Part shown: positions 1 through 10,585 of the stretch, piece by piece
How positions within the stretch are numbered: position 1 is the first letter of the stretch
Layout: every line of letters begins with the position of its first letter
Assembly (NCBI GenBank): GCA_036939755.1
Contig: JALLAZ010000327.1
Coordinates: 1-16,955 of the forward strand
Source of the DNA: Stephanodiscus triporus
Lineage: Eukaryota; Bacillariophyta; Thalassiosirophyceae; Thalassiosirales; Thalassiosiraceae
Direction of reading: 5' to 3'
DNA length: 16,955 nt
Position numbers and translations under genes: made by a program
Notes under the pieces: model-generated
Told to the model about the DNA's origin: nothing
Seen by the model: the letters and a program-made list of their open reading frames with translations, nothing else
Database searches by the model: none

Positions 1-191
1 GGGATTAAATCTACGGTTTTACTCTTGTGTCAATTGTACTGGAGACTGTAGTACGCGGATTACTTGCTCTAAAAAAATCATCTCTACCAAAATTTTCACT
101 TCTTACGACACGCTGACCCTGACGATGGCATTGGTCGGGCACTCGGAGAATTTCGCTCGGTCTCTTGCTCCATCGTGACGAACTCAAAACA
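1..191 (+). promoter_or_regulatory. Upstream region of the sulfotransferase gene
   Basis: No convincing coding exon is seen here. The stretch lies directly upstream of the ATG at 192 and should hold its promoter and 5' leader, but I recognise no TATA box or other defined element. The start context at 192 (A at -3, G at +4) is good. A short upstream open reading frame lies at 125-178 and is listed separately. An open frame on the opposite strand running into gene 1 lacks protein-like content and is treated as a shadow. Confidence 0.4.
125..178 (+). other. Possible upstream ORF (17 codons)
   Basis: An ATG at 125 opens a 17-codon frame that ends with TGA at 176-178, 13 bases before the main ATG at 192 and out of frame with it. 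If the transcript starts upstream of 125, scanning ribosomes would meet this frame first and it could lower translation of the sulfotransferase. Whether it is transcribed cannot be told from sequence. Confidence 0.25.
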
Positions 192-1223
192 ATGGTAATA
201 ACTAAGAAGCAAGTTATTGCTGTCGTTGTAGCTACACTCTGGTGCGTTCTGACATTCAAGACGATGAACAAAGTGCCGCTTACTTTTTGGACGAAAATGA
301 AAAACCGATTCATAGTCGGAACGAACTTTGAAGCGTCGGGGACGGCCAAGTTTACTCTGTCGCCAGAAACTCCCGGGAGCAAAAGCGATGCGGATGATTC
401 TTACGTCGCCACGCAGAAGAACAAGAAGAAAAACAAATCCCGGGAGGGGGGTAAGAAGAAGGTGGTCGGCGTCCCCACGGACGACGATTGTTTGCGTGCG
501 AGAAATGACACCGTTCCTCCATCGTTGTATCGCAACCTTCCAACGCCATACCTTAACTTGGCCTTCCCCAAGATGGGCACAACGACACTACATCACTACT
601 TCGATTGCGGTGGCCTTGTTTCAAGTCATTTCAGATGTTCTAAAGAAGTAGGACTCTGCGCTAATTGTATCAAAAGATCAGTAGAAGCTGGTCAGCCCGC
701 CCTATCGCAGTGCGGAGAAGTTGATGTTTACGCTCAAATGGATGATGGAAAATACTTCCCACAAATCGAAATGTTGGACGAATTGTCTCGTGGCTATCCA
801 AATGCAACATTTTTCTTGATCTTTCGCAGCATGAAGAAATGGTATCATAGCATCACGCATTGGCCGCCAAGAAAGAATCCCCCTCATCTCAGCGATCGAT
901 TTAAGATGTTCAATATCACGGGTGCTCCTACCAGTAATGGGGCACGGCACAGCCGTCATAATGCAAAGGAGATGGAGGAGTTTAGCGATTGGTATTGCAA
1001 TCATGTCAAGCGAGTTAGGACTATGGTACAAAATTCATCACACACACTGGTCGAAATCGACCTCGAGGATCCCGGAGTGGGGCAGCGTATGGAGGACTTG
1101 TTTGGCATTCCTGCACAGTGTTGGCGTCATAGCAATGTAAATATCGATATCCATCCAGAGTTAAGCCGCTCTGGGGTGAGCGTGAGTAGAGCTCAGAAAA
1201 AAAAGAAATCCGATCTAAGGTGA
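192..1223 (+). CDS. Golgi-type membrane-anchored sulfotransferase
   Basis: This encodes 343 residues from the ATG at 192; the frame opens further upstream only with TTG. Residues 7-22 form one hydrophobic N-terminal helix after a short basic start, which suits a type II Golgi membrane protein. A Lys/Arg-rich stem follows (about 75-92). The catalytic domain carries a PAPS-binding P-loop, PKMGTTTL at 126-133, and a second cofactor-binding segment, FRSMKKWYHS at 211-220. By family, it would transfer sulfate from PAPS to a glycan or other acceptor in the Golgi lumen; the acceptor is unknown. Several Cys (139, 149, 156, 159, 174) could form disulfides. The C-terminus ends in a Lys run, and the TGA overlaps a strong splice-donor match, so the true gene may continue by splicing (see 1220-1336). 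Sulfotransferase family is firm; the 3' end is less so. Confidence 0.8.
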   Translation: MVITKKQVIAVVVATLWCVLTFKTMNKVPLTFWTKMKNRFIVGTNFEASGTAKFTLSPETPGSKSDADDSYVATQKNKKKNKSREGGKKKVVGVPTDDDCLRARNDTVPPSLYRNLPTPYLNLAFPKMGTTTLHHYFDCGGLVSSHFRCSKEVGLCANCIKRSVEAGQPALSQCGEVDVYAQMDDGKYFPQIEMLDELSRGYPNATFFLIFRSMKKWYHSITHWPPRKNPPHLSDRFKMFNITGAPTSNGARHSRHNAKEMEEFSDWYCNHVKRVRTMVQNSSHTLVEIDLEDPGVGQRMEDLFGIPAQCWRHSNVNIDIHPELSRSGVSVSRAQKKKKSDLR

Positions 1224-1336
1224 GAGTGAGTAGACACTGGAAAGAGCAGACATCTCATCCTGAAGGTGCAAATCGATATGAAGACAGCACTATAGCCATG
1301 ATGTGGCCGAGGAGGCAGTCGCCGAATCACATGCAG
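1220..1336 (+). other. Candidate intron extending gene 1
   Basis: AAG|GTGAGA at 1217-1225 is a strong donor match and contains the apparent stop TGA (1221-1223). Acceptors CAG at 1334-1336, or AG at 1317-1318, both restore the original frame. Either splice also removes the in-frame TGA at 1299-1301. The frame then runs to TAA at 1509-1511 and gives a protein of 400 or 406 residues. The added tail is basic at first, then acidic (residues such as EYERHEEEDVEAQDDDE), and looks coding in composition. All five phase-2 introns I infer in the other genes also create an immediate in-frame stop at the donor, as here. The unspliced form already holds a full sulfotransferase domain, so both forms may exist. 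Confidence 0.4.
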
Positions 1337-1678
1337 GAGAGATGGGGGAGGGCAGAATGGAATTCGAAAGACGCGAAGAGGGTTGAAGGAGGGTGGGAAG
1401 GAATACGAAAGACACGAAGAGGAAGATGTGGAGGCACAGGATGACGACGAGATTTCCGCCGAGGATGCAGCAGTCAAAGAACATGCGATAAAAGGAAAAC
1501 ACGGAACATAAGAGACTAAATTGTTATCATTACTGGGGCTTTGCCTGGATGAATTTAATGACTAAAAGTGGGCAGCCACACGCCACAGGGAAAGCTCTCA
1601 CAGCTTTCGGGTCATAAGTGTAGATTGGCAGTATTTCGAATGATGCATCATGCTGAAAGCGACACAACCTGAACCCTT
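1224..1678. other. Convergent 3' intergenic region between genes 1 and 2
   Basis: This separates the tail-to-tail ends of the sulfotransferase and the M16 protease. Its first part (about 1302-1511) has coding-like composition in more than one frame and may be the last exon of gene 1. Also present are a 22-base imperfect direct repeat (1360-1381 and 1401-1422) and a perfect 12-base palindrome ATGATGCATCAT at 1640-1651, just beyond the protease stop. No clear AATAAA signal is visible for either gene. Confidence 0.5.
1360..1422 (+). repeat. 22-base imperfect direct repeat, spacing 41
   Basis: GAATTCGAAAGACGCGAAGAGG at 1360-1381 recurs at 1401-1422 with two substitutions. The period of 41 bases is not a multiple of three, so the two copies lie in different frames. 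Each reads as a similar charged peptide in its own frame (EFERREE and EYERHEE). Confidence 0.8.
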
Positions 1679-4600
1679 TCAGGCATCATCATTTGCAACG
1701 AAGGCAGTAAAAAGGTCTTCCTCTTGTACTTTCTTTAAGTTTGACCAGCCTTTCCTTGCGAAGTAATCATGAACATAATCGAGTTTACTTCTGGGGCAAG
1801 CGACAGCTACCTTACTGTTTGGATCAAAGATGGGGACCAAATGAGTCACAACGCACTCATAAACATCCTCCGCTGTTACTTCTGATATGCAGGAAAGGAG
1901 GTACCGATCGTAGTCCATTTTTTCTCCTTTGAACGTTCGAACGAATGAGCTCGTTGCTGCAGACCTGTATAGTGCAGATGAAGAAGAATCATTCGTCGGT
2001 ATTATTCAGAACAATCTTGGTAAATGACTTTTCTTCGACATCGCACACGATTTGTATAAGTACTTACAGCTTTGAGCTTCTACCATTGATAATTTGGTAT
2101 GCCAATGACGACTTCGCATTCTCGAGCCCAACTGCTGACACTCTTCCTTGTCCAGACGCATACTCAGTGATGATATTCAAAGCGGTTTCAAAGGCAGCGG
2201 GAATATCTGTGCACTTGTATAGACTGAATGTCAGAAGCTGAGAATCAGTGGAGTCTGATATAGAATAGCTGTAGGTCAAGCCTGCGCCACGAAGCTTCAC
2301 CCAAAATTCGCCTTCCAGCGCCGTTAGATACTCGATTGCCACAAGCAATGAAGCACGACTTCCATCATAAGGCATGATTCCAGGAGCAGAAATATTCAGA
2401 AAACCAGATTCGATGGCTGAGAGGGCGCACACTACACCGTCACCTCCCAGCGAGTCCTTTCCTTGGGGCCGAAGTACAGCTGAAGCTGAAACATTCTCAA
2501 TTTGTCTACCCACTTCATCACTCTTTTCTCCATCTGCCCAAGAAAGCGAAGTCACAAGCGTGTCCAACATCTTTGGGACTCCTCTTAAATTTGCTGCGAC
2601 AAAGGCGTGCATATTCGACGTTCGGAATAGTGAATTGCGAATGCCCTCAAGCTCTTTTATGACACCTTGAAGGACAGACTCATCACCATTTTCTATTCCC
2701 TCATATATCTTTGAAAGAAAAGGCTTTTGACGCAGAAAATTACACGCGAGTGTATTCGATTTCTCTGGATCATAGTTAAGCTCTGCGGTCAATGCCCCTG
2801 CAACTGAAGGTCCATGGCGGATATGCTGGGGAATGTCTGAAATCAATCGTTGGACAGCAGCTTTTAAAGTGTCGGTTGTAATATTGGTGAGGTAAAGCGC
2901 TCGCCTTATCCACTTGAAAGCGTTTCCTAAGCCAGATCCATCGTCGTTTTTTTCAACCTGAACACTGACATATGACATCTGTGGGATGGAGCCTCCCAGC
3001 AGACCAACACCACTTGAATAGGAGACCGTATCATCTTGTAGACTGTTCACGAATTCTTCCTTGCTTAGTTGAGTACCATTCTCCAGTGTAGCTAGGGCGA
3101 CACAGGCGAAGACAATATCGGCGGATGCTGGGATCAGCGTGTGTCGAATAGACGGCTCAATTGGAAAATTCAACTTACAAAACTTACCTGGGAGTTTGAA
3201 TAGAATCTCCAGCAAAATTGGCAAATATCGCCTCTGCTCTTTGGTAAGGGGTGTGGTATCTATTCCAACCGCAGCAAACACAAATGCACTATCGATGTGC
3301 GTCAAGTCAGCATGGAATGGTACTGCAGTCAAAGTCGAGTCCTTCTTCAATCCTGCAATGATGGTTTCACAATCCTCTTCACATACACCTCGAATGCTAT
3401 CATGAACAACCGTAAGCTTCAACGAGTTTGCAGACGGAGATAAGTGGGCTGTAAACAAAGGGATCGATGATACCTTTCCAATATCCGGCACGGGCAAGCT
3501 GGTTAGAGTGTCCTCTGGAATTGGTTGCTCATTTTTAGTCATGGCTTCCTCCAGCTTCATTTGAAGTGTCAGAAGTCCCTCTTCTCCCAAATCCTTGACC
3601 TGCTGGGCCTCTCGTTCCTTTTCTTCATCCGAAATTTCCTCCGACATTAGTGCGCTTGGCTTCCCGAGAACAACTGCCATGGGTCTATCTAAAATATACA
3701 GCCTCATGAGGTCCTGCCAATAACTGGTATCTTTCAACATGGCATCGTCCAAAAAAGGGAGGATGTCCACATCGGAGTGCAATGCCTCCATCTCTTCCTG
3801 CGGAGAAGTAACAGAACCATACTTTCCGTCGTCAGCACGCGGTCCATACAGGAAGTTCCGTACAACACCATCGATGATGGCACTCGTTGGACGGCGCTCA
3901 GAAACTTCCAACAAACGCCTTCGACAACGTCGGATGACTATGAGCATCCTTGCCAGATCAAAGCCTTCCCCATCACCAGTAGTAGCAGTGGCCACTCCAG
4001 CCTGCATCGAAATAACATCAAAAAAAAGGTCCACAACTCCATCCATCCTATCTACATCCACTTCCTGAAACCATAACTGGTGGTATCCTTCAGTGAATAC
4101 ATCGTGGGCCGGTCCGAGGTCAGCGCAAAGAGGATCATCATTCTCCACAAACGCAAGCTGCAGCGGACTAGCAGCGGAATCGGTAAGGTAGTCCCAAAGA
4201 AGCGACAGATGCATCCACGTTGAGCGAGACGCGTATGAAGGTCCACGCCATGCGATGGAGATGGTGCCACGGGATTCATCCTCGGATGGGAACGAAATGG
4301 ATAGAGGCTGCGTCTTTGTTGCGCCGGCACTCTCTGGGTTGTACGGCGGATACACTCCAACTCTGCCATCGGCAATCATGGGCGGGATGGGAGATTGGAC
4401 CCACGGACGTCCTACGCGACGGCTTGGACGATCCGGAAGCTCCGACGCGAGTCGCCGCTTCAAGATGAGGGCCTCTACCTCGTCCAACGCTTTGAAGAAG
4501 TCCCCCCGTTGCACATTCCCCGTCAGCACCAACAGGGCGTTGTCGGGCGAGTAATACTCCTCGTGATAACGACGGACCTTGTCGACGGTTAGCGTGCGTA

Positions 4601-5396
4601 TGTTCGCTACTTTACCCCCCGTCTCGGCACTGTAGCCGCAGGGTACGGAATGGTTGGGGTAGAGCAGATCCATGATGGCGCGGTCGACAAGACTGCCTTC
4701 GCTGTTTTCTCTTCCCTAAGGTTAGTTTTCATTCGATAGAGCGGTGATGATGTTAAATATTTCAAATGAAACGAAAGCGTGGATAAGTGCTCTTCGGGAA
4801 CAACACAGTTAAGTCCGTACCTGCATTTCGCAGTAAACCACTCCCTTGTCTTCGCCTTCGCCGTTAACATAATGTATCTCCGTCAGAAATCCACTGTCCG
4901 TCAAGGTGGGGAAAAGGATGTGATCCGCGAAAATCGGCATCAAATTTATGACCCCCTCGCTCCCCGCGGTGCTCAGAGTGTACGCGGTGTGATCGGTGGC
5001 CGTCCACGCGTTGGTGCCGTCGGCCATGCATCGGTTGGCGAGCTTGTCCAGAACGCCCTTCTGGGGGAAGGATTGCGAGCCGAGGAAGACCAGGTGCTCG
5101 AGACAGTGCGGGAGGCCGTCGTCGGGGTGGTGCCATGCATCCTCGCCGCCGTTGGACTCGGTGGCGAGGATGATGTGGAGGGAACAGATCGGCTCGTCGG
5201 TCTTGCACACCAAGCCGCGGAGAGAGGTGGCGGGAGAACGGAAGGACGCGACAGCGTCGGCGCTCTTGTTCTCCGTACCGAGGATAGGGAAGAGTGAGGA
5301 GGACGTCACCCTCCAGTCGGTGCCGCTTTTCGGACCTCGGAGGGTGCTAACGTCGACGACGGTTGCGGAAGTCGCATCTTTCATTGTTGTCGTCAT
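1679..5396 (-). CDS. M16 zinc metalloprotease, YOL098C/C05D11.1-like
   Basis: Exons 5396-4821, 4715-2068 and 1964-1679 (introns of 105 and 103 bases) join in phase 0 and phase 2 to give 1169 residues. The inverted zinc motif HCLEH lies at 97-101, and the third ligand is probably E190 in VVYCEMQ, as in PreP/Cym1-type enzymes. The block LDKLANRCMADGTNAWT (116-132) matches the eukaryotic YOL098C/C05D11.1 group rather than classical insulysin. The C-terminal half has an RGAGLTY motif (1001-1007), the usual substrate-binding Arg/Tyr pair. The family forms clamshell peptidases that degrade peptides; the cell compartment is unclear, since no obvious targeting peptide is seen. Intron 1 falls right after the E190 motif, and joining restores the conserved ENSEGSLVDRAIMDLLYP block. 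The ATG at 5396 has A at -3. Length suits the family. It shares a divergent promoter with the kinase gene. Confidence 0.93.
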
Positions 5397-6030
5397 TGTA
5401 GAGAGTGCTCTAGGTGTATCGTAATCGGATTTTCTCCGGATAGCTCACATTATTTGGTCTGGCTGGCCCCGGAAGACGGGAGTCCGACACTGTTGAAAAT
5501 TTGAGAATCCGGAAGAGCCTTCGCGTCACTCAAAAAAATAAAAAATGCAAATGCAAAAAAATTAAAAAAATGTCGCGGCCAATACTCATCTAGCGTCCAA
5601 TAAATTTTCTAAGTGATTGACTAAACTTTATCATTATCCTGTTGCATTTTGTATTTATCTATCATTTCAGCCATGGTATTGGCTAATTTTATTTCTGTAT
5701 GTTTTTTGCGTAGCCCATTAATCCTCGCCAAATCGCCACAAGGGAATACAAATTCGTGAATATTGTTACCTAGTGTCGGCATGATGTAGAAGTACCATAC
5801 GTATGTACGATAGAGGGTGTCAGAAGTTACCTCTGTTGGTGGTGTGCCAGGCTCGCCGACAGCTGAACGACTGAACGACTGAGGAATGGTGGTGGTCGTC
5901 AAGTCGCAGGGGAATGACAATGTTTCCGGACAAAAACATCAGATAAAGAGAACGCTTAGAGAGAGAGCGCATCAATAACTATCCGCCCCGCGCCAGCCAT
6001 TTTCATTTCAAAAGAGGGAATCTAGCCAAA
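5397..6030. promoter_or_regulatory. Divergent promoter region between protease and kinase
   Basis: These 634 bases separate the start codons of genes 2 and 3, so both promoters should lie here. It is AT-richer than the flanking exons, with an A-rich stretch (about 5530-5571) containing ATGCAAATGCAAA. A period-8 repeat of CTGAACGA lies at about 5862-5881, and a short GA run at about 5959-5968. I recognise no firm TATA box. On the minus strand an open frame ends at 5621; its first ATG is at 5782 (53 codons). It could be an unrecognised exon or small gene but has no family signal. Confidence 0.5.
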
Positions 6031-9000
6031 ATGATGTCCGCGCCCGACCGCGTTGACATCGACATACCCAACACGGAGGAGGCGAAGATGGTCTCCGTAA
6101 AATCGACTGAAAATCTCCGTAATCTACTCTCCCCGGCTCACCAGCAGGAACATCAGCAGCGTCAACAGCAGCGACAACATGTGCTGGAACAGACGATGCA
6201 ACAACCTTCTAAATCTAATAACCGGCACCAGCATCATGTCGAGGTGAATTTGGATCAAGATCGCGCCGCGGTCCAAGCTGCCCAACACCAGGGATCGCCT
6301 CGCTCGCACAGCAGCGCGAAGTCCATGCCCCCGATCTCGTCCTCCCAGCGGCAGACGAAGCATGAGCACCAGCACCAGGACCAGGAGTCCAACTTCGTTC
6401 CGGAATACACCGCTTGGACCATTGGCTCCACGGAGGCGCTCCTCCGTTCCATGGCCATACAGAATCATCCCGTGGTCCATCATGGCGCGACGTCCCCGTA
6501 CAATTCGAAGATACTTGCTAAATGCAGCTCAGACATGATATGGCGCGAACCATCGCCCGACATGACCTCGGCCTCGGAGAGTTCGACCATACCGATGTCG
6601 GCGGCGTCTAGCGTTTCCGGAACATCGCCGCCACCGCCGCCGCCCTCCCCGGCGATGCCGCCGACATTGGGGGGCCTTAGTCAGAATGTTGCCATGGATA
6701 ACTTTGGAAACAAAATGACGGGAGCCGAGAACATGGCCGCGCTTCATGGGGGACATCCCCTTTTATGGCAACATCCAGGGCATCAACACCGTAATTTCCG
6801 ACAAATACAAAGGAACAACAGTCTGCCTGGTCCACCCCCGCGAAATTTCTACACGCCGCCGCCTCCCTATTCTACTCCCGAGCAAATCACGCCCACCACC
6901 ACCGCACAGGCCAATCAAGCAGCGGTGGTGGGACACCAATACGACAAATCGCTGCAGGAGCTGTATCACACGCGCCTCCTCTCCACGCCCGCACCCGCCG
7001 TCGAATCACTCCTTTCCTCGTCTTGCGAGTCGCTCAACTTCGACATCGCCGAGATGTGGCTGCGCACAGGTCCCAAGACGCACCAGCTCACGAACTCCCA
7101 CGTGCGTGCCACGGCCCTCGACGAGTCGGTTCGGAAGCAGCTCGTGGACGTGTACTACGGCGAAAGGTCCGCGGAGCGCACGCACCGGCTGAGTCCTGCG
7201 CTATGCAAGAGGGCGAAGGAGGCGGGGGACGTGGTGTGGGTCACGGCCCACACGGCCCATGGCGCCGAGGCGCTCAAGTGCTCGATAAGCGATGTGAGGA
7301 CGGCCGTGGCCGTGCCGGTGTGTCACGGCGGGAGCGGGACGAATGTCACCATCATTTATTTCAGCATACGAAGGTGAGAGCTCATTCCGAGAAGAATCGA
7401 CGGAGATTACGACATGTTGTGTCATTGTTTGTTGGGCGGTGGGACGGGGGAGGGTTCGATTGAGAGGGTGGAAGCGGTTCGAGGCTGTGCACCGGGGAGA
7501 CTCGTTTTATTTGCTCGCAGGAACACTTTCCCCCCGACTTCGCCCTCACTGTTTTTCTTCTTTCATTTTCCGCTCGAAAGATCAATCATGAAGCCGCAGG
7601 CGGTGGAATTCCTCGTGCACATGTCCCTCGCCACGGTGGTGGCGGCCGTCAATGCGTTGGCGGAGGAGAGCATGGTTGACGAAATTACCAACCTTACACT
7701 CGAAGAAAGTGTTGGCGAGCACGGAAAATTGGGATACCCAGTGAGTGTCTGGAATATAGTTCGTATGGGGTACTCGATCTGTGACAGATCTTTTGCGTCT
7801 CTTCCGTATTCCGCATCAAACACATGAGTCTAACCAATAGATCTATTGCTGGACAGGCTTTGTCCCAAAAGATGAGTCAATCGGTCCATCTACTGACGCC
7901 GCACAATAAACCGCTCGCTGTCTCGCGCGATGGTCCCCATCGCATCTTATCGGTAACGGGCGCTCAACTCAATCTCGAGTGGGACGCGTTGCGCAACGTC
8001 GAATACCTCACCGATGGTGGCAACAACTGGATTCATACCGCGGTACTGAACGGAAAGTCGGTGGTGGTGAAGACGCTCAAGCCGGAATGCCAGGACGTCG
8101 CGTTGGCGATTAACGAAATAGAGAGCGAGCTGGAGGTGCATTCACGGTTGGACCATCCCAACGTCGTCAAGCTGATTGGCGCCGGCTTCACACCCCGAGG
8201 AGTTCGATTCATGGTCATGGAACGGTTGGACGGAGGCACTCTGACGCAATTGCTCGGATACGATAACCGCATCCGCGACAGGAGGCGAAGGTTCTGGACG
8301 AAAAGAAAGATATCGTACATGGACGTCTTGAAATGCGCTAGGAGTTTGGCTGAGGCGTTGGCGTACCTCCACGGGAAGGCAATACCGAATGTCATGGTGC
8401 TACATCGAGATTTGAAGCCCGATAACATAGGTGAGTCTCATATGATTTCACATCGAAAAATATATAAGACCTTGATGTCGGATTCCTTTACCTGAAAAAT
8501 GATGCTTCCAATCCGTGTTTTCTTCATTTAGGATTTGCGCTGGATGGCACGGTTAAGTTATTTGACTTTGGCTTAGCAAGAATAGTAGAAAATGCATCCG
8601 TATCCAATGAGGTTTACCAAATGAGTGGCGAGACGGGATCGTTGCGTTACATGGCCCCAGAGGTAGCTGATAGTCAGCCGTACAATCAAAAGGCCGATGT
8701 TTACTCGTTTGGTAAGTTGTTTTTAGATCATTTAATTTTGCTGTATTGAAATTCGTGGGACTGATAAGACACCTTATTTTTTGAACTTATAACACAGGGG
8801 TTATACTCTGGGAGCTGGTGGCATTCAAGAAGCCCTACGAAGGAATGAATCGGGAGGAATTTTACAGCCGAGTGGTGCGGGGAGGGGAAAGGCCTGTCAT
8901 AAATAAGAAGTGGCCAGAAGACTTGACAGAATTGATGAAAAGTTGTTGGGAGTGAGTCGGTTTATTGGGTTCTTCTTTCTTCATTCCATCTTTTTTATTG

Positions 9001-9207
9001 TCGCTACATGTGCTTACCCTCCCCCCCCCCCCACCCCCTCCTTCATCTAGCGCCGAAATAAACCAGCGCCCTAACTTTGCGGATATCGTCGATGTTTTAG
9101 ATAGTATGGTAACCGGTGAAAAAGATGGCAATTCGAAGAAGAAGCGGCCAAAGAACAAGAACAAGTTCGTTTCATCATTGATAGAACGGCACTCGACTTG
9201 GTTCTGA
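6031..9207 (+). CDS. TKL-like protein kinase with GAF-like region
   Basis: Six exons, 6031-7373, 7581-7740, 7857-8430, 8532-8711, 8798-8951 and 9051-9207, give 855 residues; introns are 207, 116, 101, 86 and 99 bases. Residues 1-320 are low complexity, Gln/His-rich then Pro-rich (poly-Pro near 200-205). About 331-495 is a conserved-looking GAF-like region (motifs FDIAEMWLRTG, TAVAVPV, TIIYFS). The kinase domain spans about 545-830: Lys573 in VVVK, Glu592 of helix C, HRDLKPDN 684-691 with Asp686, DFG 704-706 and APE 734-736. TKL assignment rests on the HRDLKPDNI, GSLRYMAPEV and ADVYSFGVILWEL style. The glycine loop is degenerate (TDGGNNWIHTAVLNG). A basic insert follows the hinge (RIRDRRRRFWTKRK). 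It is probably a cytosolic signalling Ser/Thr kinase; ligand and substrate are unknown. The ATG at 6031 follows CCAAA. Intron 1 could instead end at 7520 in the same frame. Confidence 0.9.
9021..9032 (+). repeat. Poly-C tract in kinase intron 5
   Basis: Twelve consecutive C form most of the pyrimidine tract just before the acceptor at 9049-9050 of the last kinase intron. The tract probably serves the 3' splice site and is prone to length error. Confidence 0.8.
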
Positions 9208-9432
9208 TGGAAGAGAAAAAGAAAAATAATATGGAGCTCATTACATGTTATTATTTGTCTACCTAGTTGGCAAAAGACAATGTAATAGAGCATCGATAAT
9301 AATAAAGATATAGTCAGTTGCCGAAATACTGATGAGAAAGAGAACTAAATGATATCTCTTGATCGCAGCTTCGCTATTTTTTTCACATCAACCTGATGGC
9401 ACACTGAGATGGGTAAATATGAATCGGGTATG
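9208..9432. other. Convergent 3' region with poly(A) signal
   Basis: These 225 bases separate the stop codons of the kinase and membrane-protein genes. AATAAA at 9301-9306, within AATAATAAAGATA about 95 bases after the kinase stop, is a plausible polyadenylation signal for the kinase. No clear signal for the minus-strand gene was seen. No small ORF is supported. Confidence 0.5.
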
Positions 9433-10554
9433 CTAACGTTTTAACACCATTTCGGCATCGTCCCTAGCGACATCCGATAGAGACTCTAAACTGTAGCGCC
9501 CGTCTAATGTATCGATTAGCTCACATAATGAACCGGACACGCTATTTGACGAAACCCCCTTTCCGAGCGTGACATAAAGAATGGATCCCCCGTTCTTGTC
9601 CGAGCAGTCTCCGCTTATCGCGATCTTCTGCTCACTCGTCAGCCGATCCGTAGTCAATAGGACCAGCATCGACCAATACGCGACTTTCATGCCGAGATCG
9701 CTAGCTTCGCGAAGTACGGAGGGGTGTCTGCCCATGCTCGACGCTGACCTCGAAAGCATCCAACTCGGTCCTTCTCGCTCTCCGAACAATCGAGCGTACT
9801 CACGATGCGCGATTCGAAGATCGCGAACGGCCCTCCCCCCCCCGAATATACTCGGGTGGCAAAATGATCCCTCGTCGGATTCGGCGAGAGTCAATCCGAT
9901 GGCATGCCCGCGCCCGGCGATGGCCTTCAACTCGTTTGGAAATCGCGCGATATCCTCCGAGGTGACGAATACGTTCAGCACGGCGGTGGCGGCAGTTCGA
10001 TCGTCCGTTTTATTCCTCTTCCTCAGGGCATCCATAATGTCATCCCCCCCTCGTCCGTTCTTCGGTAAATCGCGGAAGTTCACGCACAGGGCCACCCTCC
10101 CCGTGTTGGGACGTCCGTGCGTGTACGCCCGAGAATAGAGATATCCACCCAGGGGACATATGGAATTCAAAAGGGGCACCCCGACGACGGAGGATATCGC
10201 GACGAGCGTCATCGCGATGCATAACGGTAGCGAGTCTCCGGCGGTTGACGACGGGAGGACGACGCCGTAGACGAAACGCGAGTATCCCCCCGCGACGGCC
10301 GTCCACATCGACGCCACACGTCCCGCGTACATGTCGAGGAAGCGCATTTGCAATATCCCGGCGGGTAAGACGAAGTACAACATCATCCCGACCGTGTCGA
10401 GGGAGATCATATGAAACTGACCCGAGCCGACCGCGTACCACGCGTCCGCGATCGAGGCGAAGGCGTGACAGAGCAGGGTAAGGAATAACGATCCGAGCAG
10501 GAACGCGATAACGACGGATGTCGCGACGCGCGAAGGACCGGAGTCGCCACCACC

Positions 10555-10585
<31 letters not shown>

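Noticed and set aside
11..382. 123-codon minus-strand ORF over the start of gene 1
   Set aside because: It overlaps the sulfotransferase antisense, has no recognisable motif, and its start lies within the coding exon of gene 1.
7023..7463. 146-codon plus-strand ORF overlapping kinase exon 1
   Set aside because: Different frame from the GAF-like region, with Arg/Gly/His-rich composition typical of a GC-rich shadow; it also runs into intron 1.
7501..7520. Alternative acceptor for kinase intron 1 at 7519-7520
   Set aside because: It keeps the frame but would add a Pro/Phe-rich stretch that breaks the GAF-like sequence, and the pyrimidine tract lies downstream of it, in favour of 7580.
7824..7856. 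ATG at 7824 as an independent kinase start
   Set aside because: It lies inside intron 2; the acceptor at 7856 joins exon 2 in phase with the kinase frame, and the upstream exons carry conserved-looking sequence.
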